A DNA stretch of 64,000 bases from Ectothiorhodospiraceae bacterium (GTDB lineage Bacteria; Pseudomonadota; Gammaproteobacteria; HK1), in the NCBI GenBank assembly GCA_024234875.1, contig JACKNM010000014.1, positions 62,001 to 126,000 on the forward strand, given 5' to 3'. Each line of letters starts with the position of its first letter. Within the stretch, counting starts at the first letter, position 1. This document shows, one piece after another, positions 18,667 to 27,833 of this stretch. The notes beneath the pieces are model-generated. The model made no database searches and had not been told where the DNA came from. It was given only the letters and a program-made list of their open reading frames with translations. A program made the translations under genes and the position numbers.

Positions 18667-19740
18667 ATGAGCTCGTCAGCGCCGCTCGACAACGACCGCC
18701 TGCTGCGTGCGCTGCTGCGCGAGCCGGTGGACCGCACCCCGGTGTGGCTGATGCGGCAGGCCGGGCGTTATCTGCCCGAGTACCGCGAGACCCGCGCCAA
18801 GGCCGGGAGCTTCATGGGCCTGGCCGGCAACCCCGAGCTCGCCTGCGAGGTCACGCTGCAGCCACTGCGTCGGTTTCGACTGGACGCCGCAATCCTCTTC
18901 TCCGACATCCTCACCGTCCCCGACGCCATGGGCCTCGGTCTCGGCTTCGCCGAGGGCGAGGGTCCCCGCTTCGATCGGCCGGTGCGCTCGCGAGCGGAGA
19001 TCGATGCCCTGGGCGTGCCCGATCCGGAGCGTGATCTCCGTTACGTGATGGACGCAGTCCGCCTCATCCGCCGCGAGTTGGGCGGGCGAGTGCCCCTGAT
19101 CGGCTTCGCCGGCAGCCCCTGGACGCTCGCCACCTACATGGTCGAGGGCGCAAGCACGCGGGACTTCCGTCGCGTGAAGGGTCTGATGTTCGATGAGCCG
19201 GCAGCGTTGCACGCGCTGCTCGGACGCCTCGCCGAGGCGGTGGCGCTCTATCTCGACGCGCAGGTCGCCGCCGGCGCTCAGGCGGTGATGGTGTTCGACA
19301 CCTGGGGCGGGGTGCTCTCACCGGCCGCCTATCGTGAGTTCTCGCTCGACTACATGGCGCGAGTGGTCGCCGGTGTGCGCCGCAGCCACGACGGGCGCCG
19401 GGTGCCGGTCGTGCTCTTCACCAAGGGCGGCGGGGCCTGGATCGAGGACATCGCGGCGACCGGCTGCGACGCGGTCGGGCTCGACTGGACCACCGATCTG
19501 GGCGATGCGCGCGCACGGGTCGGCAGCCGCGTCGCGTTGCAGGGCAACCTCGACCCGTGCGTGCTCTATGCGAGCCCGGTGACGATCCGCGAGCACGTCG
19601 GACAGGTGCTGGCGAGCTTCGGCCGGGGAAGCGGCCATGTCTTCAATCTCGGCCACGGCCTGCACCCCGGCATGGACCCCGAGCACGTCGGAGCCTGCAT
19701 CGAGGCCGTGCACGCGCTGAGTCCCGCCCACCACGGATGA
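18667..19740 (+). CDS. hemE: Uroporphyrinogen decarboxylase HemE
   Basis: Removes the four acetate carboxyls of uroporphyrinogen III to give coproporphyrinogen III in heme synthesis. 357 residues, cofactor-free TIM barrel. Both signatures are clear: PVWLMRQAGRYLPEYR near the N-terminus and GFAGSPWTLATYMVEG in the middle. Nineteen bases after gltD; its stop overlaps the next gene (ATGA). The gltBD-hemE order is common in Gammaproteobacteria. Confidence 0.97.
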   Translation: MSSSAPLDNDRLLRALLREPVDRTPVWLMRQAGRYLPEYRETRAKAGSFMGLAGNPELACEVTLQPLRRFRLDAAILFSDILTVPDAMGLGLGFAEGEGPRFDRPVRSRAEIDALGVPDPERDLRYVMDAVRLIRRELGGRVPLIGFAGSPWTLATYMVEGASTRDFRRVKGLMFDEPAALHALLGRLAEAVALYLDAQVAAGAQAVMVFDTWGGVLSPAAYREFSLDYMARVVAGVRRSHDGRRVPVVLFTKGGGAWIEDIAATGCDAVGLDWTTDLGDARARVGSRVALQGNLDPCVLYASPVTIREHVGQVLASFGRGSGHVFNLGHGLHPGMDPEHVGACIEAVHALSPAHHG

Positions 19741-20648
19741 CCGCCTGGCTACGGACCGCCGCGAAGGGCTTCTGCATGGGCGCGGCGGATGTGGTGCCCG
19801 GCGTGAGCGGCGGGACCATGGCGTTCATCCTCGGGATCTACGCCCGGCTGCTGCACGCCATTCGCGCCTTCGACCTGAGCCTGCTCGCGTTGCTCGCGCG
19901 GGGGCGATTCCTCGATGCGGCACGGCACGTCGACCTCGCGTTCCTGGTCGCGCTCGGGCTCGGCATCGGCAGCGCGCTCGCGTTCTTCACCCGGGTGGTG
20001 CCGCTGCCCGCGCTCATCGTCACCTCCCCCGAGCCGGTGTACGCGGTGTTCTTCGGGCTGGTGCTCGGCTCGGTGGTGGTGCTGTTGCGCACCGGCGCGC
20101 ACCCGGGCGCGACGCAGTGGGGCTGGCTCGCGCTCGGGGCGGCGCTCGGGCTCGCGGTCGTCACCCTCGTTCCCGCCGACACCCCCGACGCGCCCTGGTT
20201 CCTGTTCCTGAGTGGGGCGCTCGCGATCACCGCGATGATCCTGCCGGGCATCTCGGGCTCGTTCGTGTTGCTGCTGTTGCGCAAGTACGCGACGGTCTTC
20301 GACGCCATCGGTCATCTGCAGCTGTCGGTGCTGGTTCCGTTCGCGCTCGGTGCCGTGGTGGGGCTGATGCTGTTCAGTCGTGCACTGTCGTGGCTGCTGG
20401 ACCGGTTTCACCGCCAGACGGTGCTCACCATCATCGGGGTGCTGGTCGCGAGCCTGTGGGTGATCTGGCCGTTCCAGGATCGCGCCTACGAGACGGTGCG
20501 CGGCAAGGTCCGGCTCGTTCACTCGAGCCCGGTGGCGCCGAGCGGATCCGCCTCCGAGATCGCCCTGGTGGTCACGCTCGCGATCGCGGGCTTCGCACTG
20601 GTGCTGGTGGTGGAGTGGCTGGCGCGTCGGCGCGGCGGCGATGCCTGA
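19737..20648 (+). CDS. DUF368 membrane protein, probable polyprenyl-phosphate translocase
   Basis: 303 residues with about eight hydrophobic helices. The family-defining glycine-rich repeats occur twice: GAADVVPGVSGGTMAF near residue 15 and ILPGISGSFVLLLL near 165. DUF368 proteins (PopT in Vibrio) have been shown to recycle undecaprenyl phosphate across the inner membrane for cell-wall synthesis. Overlaps hemE by four bases and mutM by eight, so it is translated from a shared message. Function is assigned from the family. Confidence 0.85.
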   Translation: MTAWLRTAAKGFCMGAADVVPGVSGGTMAFILGIYARLLHAIRAFDLSLLALLARGRFLDAARHVDLAFLVALGLGIGSALAFFTRVVPLPALIVTSPEPVYAVFFGLVLGSVVVLLRTGAHPGATQWGWLALGAALGLAVVTLVPADTPDAPWFLFLSGALAITAMILPGISGSFVLLLLRKYATVFDAIGHLQLSVLVPFALGAVVGLMLFSRALSWLLDRFHRQTVLTIIGVLVASLWVIWPFQDRAYETVRGKVRLVHSSPVAPSGSASEIALVVTLAIAGFALVLVVEWLARRRGGDA

Positions 20649-21456
20649 GCTACCGGAGGTCGAGACCACTCGGCGCGGGCTCGCGCCACGGCTGGTCGGG
20701 CGCGTCGTCACCGCGGTGGCGATTCGCGATCGCAGGCTGCGGTGGCCGGTACCCGAAGACCTCGGCCAGCGTCTCGTGGGGCGTGAGGTCCGCGCGGTCG
20801 GGCGCCGCGCGAAGTACCTGTTGATCGCGGCTGGCGACGGCACCCTGCTCCTGCATCTCGGGATGTCCGGCAGCCTGCGGGTGGTGCCGGCCGACACCGC
20901 GCCGCGGCCTCACGACCATCTCGACGTGGTGCTCGACGACGGTCATCTCCTGCGCCTTCACGATCCGCGTCGATTCGGCGCCGCGCTGTGGGTCGATGGC
21001 GATCCACTCCACCATCCGCTCCTCGCTCGACTCGGGCCGGAACCACTCGAGCCGGGCTTCGACGGAACGGTGCTGCACGCCGCGGCGCTCACCCGGCGGG
21101 CACCGGTGAAGTGCTTGCTGATGGACGCACACGTGGTGGTCGGCGTCGGCAACATCTACGCCAGCGAGGCGTTGCATCTCGCGGGGATCCATCCCACTCG
21201 CCCGGCGCGTCGGGTGGGGGCGGAACGCTACGCACGGCTCGCCGGCGCGGTGCGCTCGGTGCTGAGCGCGGCCATCGACGCGCGGGGAACGACACTGCGG
21301 GACTACGTCGACGAGCGTGGTGCGGCCGGCGAGTTCTCGGCCCGGCTCAAGGTCTACGGACGCGCCGGCCAGCCCTGCGAGGAATGCGCGACGCCGATTC
21401 GCTCGCGCGTGGTCGCCCAGCGCTCGACTTTCTTCTGCCCGCGCTGTCAGCGCTGA
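20641..21456 (+). CDS. mutM: Formamidopyrimidine-DNA glycosylase MutM (Fpg)
   Basis: Excises 8-oxoguanine and formamidopyrimidines and nicks the DNA by beta,delta-elimination. 271 residues. The N-terminus PELPEVETTRRGL carries the catalytic proline and glutamate, RRAKYLL the beta-elimination lysine, GVGNIYASEALH the H2TH region, and the C-terminus has the four-cysteine zinc finger (CEECATPI ... CPRCQR). ATG at 20641 lies within the end of the DUF368 gene. Confidence 0.97.
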   Translation: MPELPEVETTRRGLAPRLVGRVVTAVAIRDRRLRWPVPEDLGQRLVGREVRAVGRRAKYLLIAAGDGTLLLHLGMSGSLRVVPADTAPRPHDHLDVVLDDGHLLRLHDPRRFGAALWVDGDPLHHPLLARLGPEPLEPGFDGTVLHAAALTRRAPVKCLLMDAHVVVGVGNIYASEALHLAGIHPTRPARRVGAERYARLAGAVRSVLSAAIDARGTTLRDYVDERGAAGEFSARLKVYGRAGQPCEECATPIRSRVVAQRSTFFCPRCQR

Positions 21457-21591
21457 CCCTTCGATGCACGTTGGACGCGCGGTGGGAACGTCGCGCCACC
21501 ACCGACACCGCGCCATCGTGTGGGGCCGGAGCGCTGTCCCCGCCCGTAGGCCGGCGCCGTCACGCCACCGTGTCGAAGCGCGCGGGCCCGG

Positions 21592-21843
21592 TCAGACCCG
21601 CTCGGCGAGCCGCAGGTACTTCGCGTAGAGCTGCTGCTCGGTCTCGCGGTGGTCGGGGTCCTTCGGAATGCACTCGACCGGACAGACCTGGACGCACTGC
21701 GGCTGGTCGTGGTGACCGACGCACTCGGTGCAGAGCAACGGGTCGATCACGTAGTACTCCTCGCCGAGCGAGATCGCGCCGTTCGGACACTCTGGCTCGC
21801 ACACGTCGCAGTTGATGCACTCGGCAGTGATCATCAGCGCCAT
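21592..21843 (-). CDS. YfhL-type dicluster ferredoxin
   Basis: 83-residue ferredoxin with two 4Fe-4S sites: CINCDVCEPECP and CTECVGHHDQPQCVQVCPVEC, with the expanded spacing of the YfhL family. Short charged C-terminal tail. The physiological partner is unknown. It is downstream of coaD on the reverse strand (37-base gap), the same neighbour relation seen in pseudomonads, and converges on mutM. Confidence 0.93.
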   Translation of the reverse strand: MALMITAECINCDVCEPECPNGAISLGEEYYVIDPLLCTECVGHHDQPQCVQVCPVECIPKDPDHRETEQQLYAKYLRLAERV

Positions 21844-21880
21844 GACGAGAACGCTCCGGAGCGAGGCCAGTCCGAGGAAG

Positions 21881-22360
21881 CTACCTCAAGCGATCGGCCA
21901 GTGCCTCCTTCACCTTCGGATGCACGAAGGCGGTGACGTCGCCGCCGAGCTTCGCGATCTCGCGCACCAGGCTCGAGGAGATGAAGCTGAAGCCCTCGTC
22001 AGGAGTGAGGAACATCGTCTCCACGTCCGGCGCGAGGCGGCGGTTCATGCTCGCGAGCTGGAACTCGTACTCGAAATCGGACACGGCACGCAGACCGCGC
22101 AGGATCACGTCCGCCTTCTGCTGCCGCGCGAAGTCCACCAGCAGCCCGTGGAAACCCATGATCTCGACGCCGCGGATGGCGGCGAGCGCGGTACCCGCGA
22201 GATCGACGCGCTCCTCGAGCGTGAAGCACGTGTTCTTCCCGGTGCTCCCGGCGATGCCGACGATGACGCGATTGAAGCGGCGCGCGGCGCGCTGCACGAG
22301 GTCGGTGTGCCCATTGGTGATCGGGTCGAAGGTGCCCGGATAGATCGCCGTTCCGTCCAT
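21881..22360 (-). CDS. coaD: Phosphopantetheine adenylyltransferase CoaD
   Basis: Adenylates 4'-phosphopantetheine with ATP, the penultimate step of coenzyme A synthesis. 159 residues. The nucleotidyltransferase motif YPGTFDPITNGH is at residues 7-18, and FISSSLVREIAKLGGDV closes the active site. Located between rsmD and the ferredoxin on the reverse strand, the common coaD-rsmD association. Confidence 0.97.
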   Translation of the reverse strand: MDGTAIYPGTFDPITNGHTDLVQRAARRFNRVIVGIAGSTGKNTCFTLEERVDLAGTALAAIRGVEIMGFHGLLVDFARQQKADVILRGLRAVSDFEYEFQLASMNRRLAPDVETMFLTPDEGFSFISSSLVREIAKLGGDVTAFVHPKVKEALADRLR

Positions 22361-22495
22361 CGTGTTGCCGGTCCGCGGTTGAGGGTGTCGATTGCCGGGG
22401 GAGTCGACCCTCCGGCGTGATGGTCTCCGTGCATCGAGCCCCCGAGGCTGACGGCGGCTCGACTCGCGCCTACCGGGGACGGAGGCCCCGACTGG

Positions 22496-23041
22496 TCAGC
22501 AGGCGGCGAGATGATATCGCACTCGCCCGGCCTTTTCGCGGCGCAACAATTCCCATCCGCTCGGCAGCGGGGGCGGCTGCGGGCGGTCGGTCTCGAGATA
22601 GACCCTGGCGTCCGGCGCGAGCCGCCCGGGCGCGGCCAGGTCGGCGCAGGCACGCTCCAGGAGATCGGTGCCGAAGGGCGGGTCCAGGAAGACGATGTCG
22701 AAGGGCCCGGCGAGGGCGTGGAGGACACGCAACGCGTCGTCGCGCACCACCTCGATGTTGGTCGCCTGCAACCGTTCGACATTGTCGCGGAGGGCGCGCG
22801 CGACCTCGCGGTCGCGCTCCACCATCACCACCTCGGCCGCACCACGCGAGGCGGCCTCGAAGCCGAGGGCGCCGCTGCCGGCGAAGAGGTCGAGACAGCG
22901 GGCGCCGATGACCCGCGGGCCGAGCCAGTTGAAGAGCGTCTCGCGGACCCGGTCGGGGGTCGGCCTCAGACCCGGGCGGTCGGGAAAGGACAGCTGCCGC
23001 CGACGCCAGCTCCCGGCGATGATGCGCAGCCTTCCCGTCAT
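22496..23041 (-). CDS. rsmD: 16S rRNA (guanine966-N2)-methyltransferase RsmD
   Basis: Methylates G966 of 16S rRNA in the small subunit. 181 residues from the ATG at 23041, which gives the family N-terminus MTGRLRIIAGSWRRRQL. SAM-binding DLFAGSGALGFEAASRG and the N6/N2 methyltransferase motif DPPFG are present, with the RPTPDRVRETLFNWL substrate segment. A longer upstream reading would run into divergent ftsY and is rejected. Confidence 0.95.
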   Translation of the reverse strand: MTGRLRIIAGSWRRRQLSFPDRPGLRPTPDRVRETLFNWLGPRVIGARCLDLFAGSGALGFEAASRGAAEVVMVERDREVARALRDNVERLQATNIEVVRDDALRVLHALAGPFDIVFLDPPFGTDLLERACADLAAPGRLAPDARVYLETDRPQPPPLPSGWELLRREKAGRVRYHLAAC

Positions 23042-23110
23042 CTTCGTGGTAGCATCCGGCACGGTCCGCGACCTGCTTCCAGCCCGCGCTCCGGACGGGT
23101 ACCCCACGAC

Positions 23111-24079
23111 ATGCTGTTCTCTCGCAATAGTAAGGATCCCGAGGCGAAACCCGAGGGAAAGCCGGGCCTTTTCGGCCGCCTGCGCAACGCGCTCGGGCGC
23201 ACGCGCAGCGCGCTGGTCGACGGTATCGCGGCCCTCGTCGGTGGGCGCAAGACCATCGATGCCGAGCTGGTCGAGGAGATCGAGACGCTGCTGCTCAGCG
23301 CCGATGTCGGGGTGGCGGCGACGCAGCGGATCATCGACGGACTGCAACGCCGGATCTCCCGTAAGGAGGTGGCCGACGCCGAGGCCGTGTTCCGGTCGTT
23401 GCGCGAGGACATGATTGCGATCCTACGTCCGGTCGCAGTGCCGCTCGACATTCCCGGCGATGCCGGTACGTTCGCGATCCTGGTGGTCGGCGTCAATGGC
23501 AGCGGCAAGACCACCACCATCGGCAAGCTGGCCCGACGGTACAAGGACGCGGGGCGCTCCGTGGTGCTGGCCGCGGGCGACACCTTCCGCGCCGCGGCGG
23601 TCGAGCAGCTCACCCGCTGGGGCGAGCGCAACGCAGTGACCGTGGTTGCGCAGCATACCGGCGCGGACTCGGCGTCGGTGGTGTTCGATGCGTTGCAGGC
23701 GGCGCGCGCCCGCAACGTCGACGTGCTGCTGGCCGACACCGCCGGCCGGCTGCACAACAAGGCAGGGCTGATGGACGAGCTGGCCAAGGTACGGCGGGTG
23801 ATGGGCAAGCTCGACCCCGATGCACCCCACGAGACGCTGCTGGTGCTCGACGGTGCGAGTGGTCAGAACGCGCTGGTCCAGGCGGCTCAGTTCCAGGCCT
23901 CGGTCGGCGTGACGGGAATCGCCATCACCAAGCTCGACGGCTCGTCGAAGGGCGGAATCGTGCTCGCCATTGCGGAGCAGCTCAAGATTCCGATTCGGTT
24001 CATCGGGGTCGGCGAGGCGGCCGAGGACTTGCGCGATTTCGAGCCCGAGGCCTTCGTGGACGCACTTCTCGCGCGCTGA
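23111..24079 (+). CDS. ftsY: Signal recognition particle receptor FtsY
   Basis: SRP GTPase that receives ribosome-nascent chain-SRP complexes at the inner membrane. 322 residues starting at the ATG at 23111: a short N-terminal stretch without the long acidic A domain of E. coli, then the N domain and the G domain with G1 GVNGSGKTTT at about 127-136, DTAGRLHNK, and TKLDGSSKGG. First of ftsY-ftsE-ftsX and divergent from rsmD, the usual gammaproteobacterial arrangement. Confidence 0.96.
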   Translation: MLFSRNSKDPEAKPEGKPGLFGRLRNALGRTRSALVDGIAALVGGRKTIDAELVEEIETLLLSADVGVAATQRIIDGLQRRISRKEVADAEAVFRSLREDMIAILRPVAVPLDIPGDAGTFAILVVGVNGSGKTTTIGKLARRYKDAGRSVVLAAGDTFRAAAVEQLTRWGERNAVTVVAQHTGADSASVVFDALQAARARNVDVLLADTAGRLHNKAGLMDELAKVRRVMGKLDPDAPHETLLVLDGASGQNALVQAAQFQASVGVTGIAITKLDGSSKGGIVLAIAEQLKIPIRFIGVGEAAEDLRDFEPEAFVDALLAR

Positions 24080-24117
24080 CCCGGCGCGTTCGCCAGCAGG
24101 GCGCCCGGACGCATCGG

Positions 24118-24792
24118 ATGATCGAGCTTCTCGAGGTCACGAAACGCTATCCGGGGGGGCACGAGGCGCTCCGCGACGTCAGCCTCGAGGTCGAAAGCGG
24201 GGCGATGGCGTTTCTCACCGGGCATTCCGGTGCCGGAAAGAGTACCTTGCTGCGGCTCCTGACACGGGTCGACCGACCGAGTCGCGGCCACGTGGTGGTT
24301 GCCGGCGAGCACCTCAATCGACTGAGCGAGCGGCGAATTCCTTACTTCCGTCGACGCGTCGGGGTGGTGTTCCAGGACCACCGACTCCTCATGGATCGGA
24401 GCGTCTTCGACAACGTGGCGCTCCCCTTGGTGGTGGCACATCACTCCCACCACGAGATCGGGCGCCGGGTGCGGGCCGCGCTCGACCAGGTCGGCCTGCT
24501 CGACAAGGAGCGCTACCGACCGCTGCAGCTCTCCGGCGGCGAGCAACAGCGGGTCGGCATCGCCCGCGCCGTCGTGCACACCCCGGCGGTGGTTCTCGCC
24601 GACGAGCCGACTGGCAACCTGGACCCCGACCTCAGTCTCGAGGTGATGCGGCTGTTCGAGCGGTTCCAGCAGGTGGGGACCACGGTGCTGATCGCCTCGC
24701 ACGATACCGCGCTCATCGACCAGATGGGCTACGACGTGCTTCACCTGGAGCGGGGGCGGCTGGTCGGCGTGCGCCGTCCCGCCGCGGGGTGA
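24118..24792 (+). CDS. ftsE: Cell division ATP-binding protein FtsE
   Basis: ABC ATPase that with FtsX activates periplasmic amidases (through EnvC) at the septum. 224 residues: Walker A GHSGAGKS at 35-42, Q-loop VFQDHRLL, signature LSGGEQQRVGIARA, Walker B VLADEPTGNLD and the H-loop SHDT. Eight bases ahead of ftsX. Confidence 0.96.
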   Translation: MIELLEVTKRYPGGHEALRDVSLEVESGAMAFLTGHSGAGKSTLLRLLTRVDRPSRGHVVVAGEHLNRLSERRIPYFRRRVGVVFQDHRLLMDRSVFDNVALPLVVAHHSHHEIGRRVRAALDQVGLLDKERYRPLQLSGGEQQRVGIARAVVHTPAVVLADEPTGNLDPDLSLEVMRLFERFQQVGTTVLIASHDTALIDQMGYDVLHLERGRLVGVRRPAAG

Positions 24793-24799
24793 CGCGAGC

Positions 24800-25768
24800 A
24801 TGAGCGACGCGCCGCCACCGTCTCGGGCGCCGCGGGGGCGGCGCGGCGTCTCGGCCTCGGTGCGTGCCTGGTTCGCCTGGCACCTGCAGAGCCTGGTATC
24901 GAGCCTCGGGGATCTGGCCCGGCGACCGCTCGCGACCGTGTTGACGGTCGGCGTGATCGCGGTGGCGCTGGCGCTTCCGGCCGCCGGCTACGTCGCGCTG
25001 CTCAACGCGAAGTGGGCGGCTCGGGGCTGGGACGGGCAGCCGCGCGTGTCGCTGTTCCTCCACGCGGACGTCGACGAGGCGGCGGCCTCGGCGCTCGCCC
25101 GCTCGCTCCAGGGTGAGCCGGGGGTGGCCACGGTTCGGGTGATCGGGCGGGCTGCCGCACTGGCGGAGTATCGGTCGATGTCCGGGCTCGGAGAGGTGGC
25201 CGACGTCATCGGCGAGGGCGCGGTGCTGCCGGTGGTGGTGGAGGTGATGTTGCGAGACGGGGTGCCGGAGGCGCAGGCTGATGCCATCGCGACGGCGCTC
25301 GGACAGCTACGAGAGGTGGAGTTCGCTCAGTTCGACCTGCAGTGGGTTCGGCGCCTGGCAGCCTTGATGCGGCTGTTGGAGCGGCTCGGGCTGGTGCTCG
25401 GCGGCCTGGTCGGCCTGGGTGTCGTCGTGGTCGTCGGTAGCACGATCGGGCTTCGGGTGGAGGCTCGCCGCGAGGAGATCGCCATTGCCCGACTGTTCGG
25501 GGGGACCAACGGCTTCGTGCGGCGGCCGTTTCTTTACGCCGGGCTGGTCTACGGTCTCGCCGGGGGCGCGCTCGCGCTGGCGGTGGTGCACGGGGCGATG
25601 ATTGCGCTCGACGGTCCGGTCGCCCAGGTGGCCGGCCTGTACGACAGTGGCTTCCGTCTGGTCGGGCCCGGGCTCGACGGTGCGGCGATTCTGGTCGGGG
25701 GTGGCGGGGTGCTCGGGCTCCTCGGAGCGTTCCTCGGCGTTCGGCGCCAGCTCAGGGTCGTCGAGTGA
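24800..25768 (+). CDS. ftsX: Cell division protein FtsX
   Basis: Membrane partner of FtsE. 322 residues: a basic cytoplasmic N-terminus, the first helix at about 49-70, the large periplasmic loop (about 71-195) that contacts EnvC-type activators, and three C-terminal helices flanking VEARREEIAIARLFGGTNGFVRRPFLYAG, read as two overlapping conserved motifs of the family. Ends 171 bases before rpoH; ftsEX-rpoH adjacency is conserved in Gammaproteobacteria. Confidence 0.95.
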   Translation: MSDAPPPSRAPRGRRGVSASVRAWFAWHLQSLVSSLGDLARRPLATVLTVGVIAVALALPAAGYVALLNAKWAARGWDGQPRVSLFLHADVDEAAASALARSLQGEPGVATVRVIGRAAALAEYRSMSGLGEVADVIGEGAVLPVVVEVMLRDGVPEAQADAIATALGQLREVEFAQFDLQWVRRLAALMRLLERLGLVLGGLVGLGVVVVVGSTIGLRVEARREEIAIARLFGGTNGFVRRPFLYAGLVYGLAGGALALAVVHGAMIALDGPVAQVAGLYDSGFRLVGPGLDGAAILVGGGGVLGLLGAFLGVRRQLRVVE

Positions 25769-25879
25769 AGGCATGGGTCTGCGGCCGGCAGTGAGTGGCT
25801 ACTTCGCATGGAGACGCGGTGCTGTTGGGCTCAGTTTCACGACGGCGCGGCCGATAGCGCAGGGGAACTCTCGGCGTCG

Positions 25880-25906
25880 ATAGCACTCAAAGGTTCCGAG
25901 TGCTAA
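25880..25906 (+). promoter_or_regulatory. CIRCE element (HrcA operator) upstream of rpoH
   Basis: Inverted repeat ATAGCACTC - nine bases - GAGTGCTAA. The right arm is a perfect match to the CIRCE consensus and the left differs at one position. It lies 33 bases ahead of the rpoH ATG, and its right edge overlaps a -10-like TAAAAT (25904-25909). CIRCE is the binding site of the HrcA repressor, classically at groESL and dnaK. No hrcA gene is in the window. Confidence 0.88.
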
Positions 25907-25939
25907 AATTCGCCCGTTCTCGACCCGGAGACGACTCAC

Positions 25940-26794
25940 ATGAGCAACTCCACGACTCAGCTCACCCTGTCAGTGCCTGTCGGCAGCCTCGAGGCCTACC
26001 GACAGGCCGTGTTCAGCGTTCCGATGCTGAGTGCCGAGGAAGAGCGCGCGCTCGCCGAACGCTATCGCCGGGACGAGGATCTCGACGCCGCCTGGCGCCT
26101 GGTGACCTCGCACCTTCGCTTCGTGGTGCGGATCGCGCGCGGGTACGAGGGCTACGGCCTGTCGCAGGCGGACCTGGTCCAGGAGGGGAACATCGGCCTG
26201 ATGAAGGCGGTGAAGCGATTCGACCCGGACGTCGGCGTGCGCCTGGTGTCGTTCGCGGTTCACTGGATTCGCGCCGAGATCCACGAGTTCATCCTGCGCA
26301 ACTGGCGGATCGTCAAGGTCGCCACCACCAAGGCGCAGCGCAAGCTGTTCTTCAATCTGCGCGGAGCGAAGAAGCGTCTCGGCTGGATGACGCGCAGCGA
26401 GGTCGATGCCGTCGCCGGCGACCTCGGAGTCAGCTCCGAGGCGGTGCTCGAGATGGAGCAGCGCCTGAACGCCTACGACGCCGCCTTCGACCAGGGGGTC
26501 GAGCTGGACGGCGAGGCCGAGCGTCTCGCCCCGGCGGGCTACCTGCAGGACATGCGGTTCGAGCCGGCCAGTCAGGTCGAGGCAGCCCAGTGGGAGGCTC
26601 ACAGCGAGGCTCGGCTCGCCGAGGCCATCGAGGCGCTCGACGACCGCAGCCGGCACATCGTGACCGCGCGTTGGCTGAGCGACGAGAAGTCGACGCTGCA
26701 GGATCTGGCCGACGAGTACGGCGTGTCGGCGGAGCGCATTCGTCAGCTCGAGAAGAACGCGATGCGCAAGCTCAAGCGCGCACTGGAAGCCTGA
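25940..26794 (+). CDS. rpoH: Heat-shock sigma factor RpoH (sigma-32)
   Basis: Directs RNA polymerase to heat-shock promoters. 284 residues: region 2 with DLVQEGNIGLMKAVKRFDP and the -10-contacting VSFAVHWIRAEIHEF, the RpoH box QRKLFFNLR near residue 134 that distinguishes sigma-32 from other group 3 factors, and region 4 helix-turn-helix (LQDLADEYGVSAERIRQLEKNAMRKL, given here as the end of the protein). A CIRCE operator precedes it, which implies extra repression by HrcA. Confidence 0.96.
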   Translation: MSNSTTQLTLSVPVGSLEAYRQAVFSVPMLSAEEERALAERYRRDEDLDAAWRLVTSHLRFVVRIARGYEGYGLSQADLVQEGNIGLMKAVKRFDPDVGVRLVSFAVHWIRAEIHEFILRNWRIVKVATTKAQRKLFFNLRGAKKRLGWMTRSEVDAVAGDLGVSSEAVLEMEQRLNAYDAAFDQGVELDGEAERLAPAGYLQDMRFEPASQVEAAQWEAHSEARLAEAIEALDDRSRHIVTARWLSDEKSTLQDLADEYGVSAERIRQLEKNAMRKLKRALEA

Positions 26795-26860
26795 CTTTCG
26801 CGGCGTGCGACGCGGAATCCACCGATTCCGCGAACGCGCCCCACGGCTGCGACCATCACC

Positions 26861-26890
26861 GGCGGCCCCTTCGGGGGCCGTCGTCGTTTC
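26861..26890 (+). terminator. Probable terminator of rpoH
   Basis: CGGCCCC (26863-26869), a UUCG-type tetraloop, and GGGGCCG (26874-26880), extendable by two further pairs, followed by TCGTCGTTT. The hairpin is very stable but the T-tract is broken. It lies between the convergent rpoH and ctaB. Confidence 0.7.
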
Positions 26891-26936
26891 CGCGTTTCAG
26901 CTGCGGCTCGGCTGCGGGCGGCCGACGCGACCGAGG

Positions 26937-27833
26937 TCAGACCGCGAGGTAGTGGTCCAGCATCAGCGCCGAGAACAGGCCCATCAGATACCAGATCGAG
27001 TAGCGGAAGGTCTGCATCGGCAGGCTGGGGTCGTCACGGTCGCGATAGAGGCGAATGGAGTAGTACAGGAACGCCGCGTCCAGAACGAGCGTCGCCACCA
27101 GGTACGGGAGCCCACTCATCCGCGTCGCGTAGGGCAGCAGGGTCACGAGCACCAGGATGATGGTGTAGAGCAGGATCTGCAGCCGGGTGAACTCGACCCC
27201 GTGGGTGACCGGCAGCATCGGAATCTCGGCGCGTGCGTACTCCTGCCGCCGGTGGATGGCCAGGGCCCAGAAGTGCGGCGGAGTCCACGCGAAGATGATG
27301 AGGAAGAGCAGCAGCGCGTGCGGATCGAGCGTCCCCGTCACCGCGGTCCAGCCGAGCACCGGCGGCATCGCGCCGGCGGCACCACCGATGACGATGTTCT
27401 GTGGCGTCACGCGCTTGAGGAACACGGTGTAGACGACCGAGTAGCCGACCATCGACGCGACGGTGAGCACCGCGGTCAGCGGATTGACCAGGGCGGCGAG
27501 TAGGGCGGCGGATGCCACGCACAGCAAGATCGCGAAGGCCAGGGCCGACACCGTGTCCAGGCGGCCGGTGGGGATGGGGCGGCGCCGGGTTCGTGCCATC
27601 AGGGCATCGATGCGCTGGTCGACCACGTGGTTGACCGCGGCTCCCGAAGCGGCACCGAGACCGATTCCGATGGTGCCGAACAGAAAGGCGTCCCACGGCA
27701 CCAGGCCAGGGCTCGCCATGCACATGCCCACCACCGCAGTGAACACGATGAGCGCCACGACCCGGGGCTTGCAGAGGTCGTAGTACTCGCGCCACTGGCG
27801 GGGGCTGTCGAAGGTGATTGCGCGTCCGCTCAC
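26937..27833 (-). CDS. ctaB: Protoheme IX farnesyltransferase (heme O synthase)
   Basis: Integral membrane prenyltransferase adding a farnesyl group to heme B to make heme O for the terminal oxidase. 298 residues and about nine helices. The first prenyl-diphosphate motif is NHVVDQRID with the following RTRRRPIPTGR; the conserved loop GWTAVTG and the TPPHFWALAI motif follow. GTG start at 27833. Last gene of the reverse-strand oxidase cluster. In Pseudomonas a heme A synthase (cox15) precedes this gene; it is missing here. Confidence 0.95.
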   Translation of the reverse strand: MSGRAITFDSPRQWREYYDLCKPRVVALIVFTAVVGMCMASPGLVPWDAFLFGTIGIGLGAASGAAVNHVVDQRIDALMARTRRRPIPTGRLDTVSALAFAILLCVASAALLAALVNPLTAVLTVASMVGYSVVYTVFLKRVTPQNIVIGGAAGAMPPVLGWTAVTGTLDPHALLLFLIIFAWTPPHFWALAIHRRQEYARAEIPMLPVTHGVEFTRLQILLYTIILVLVTLLPYATRMSGLPYLVATLVLDAAFLYYSIRLYRDRDDPSLPMQTFRYSIWYLMGLFSALMLDHYLAV

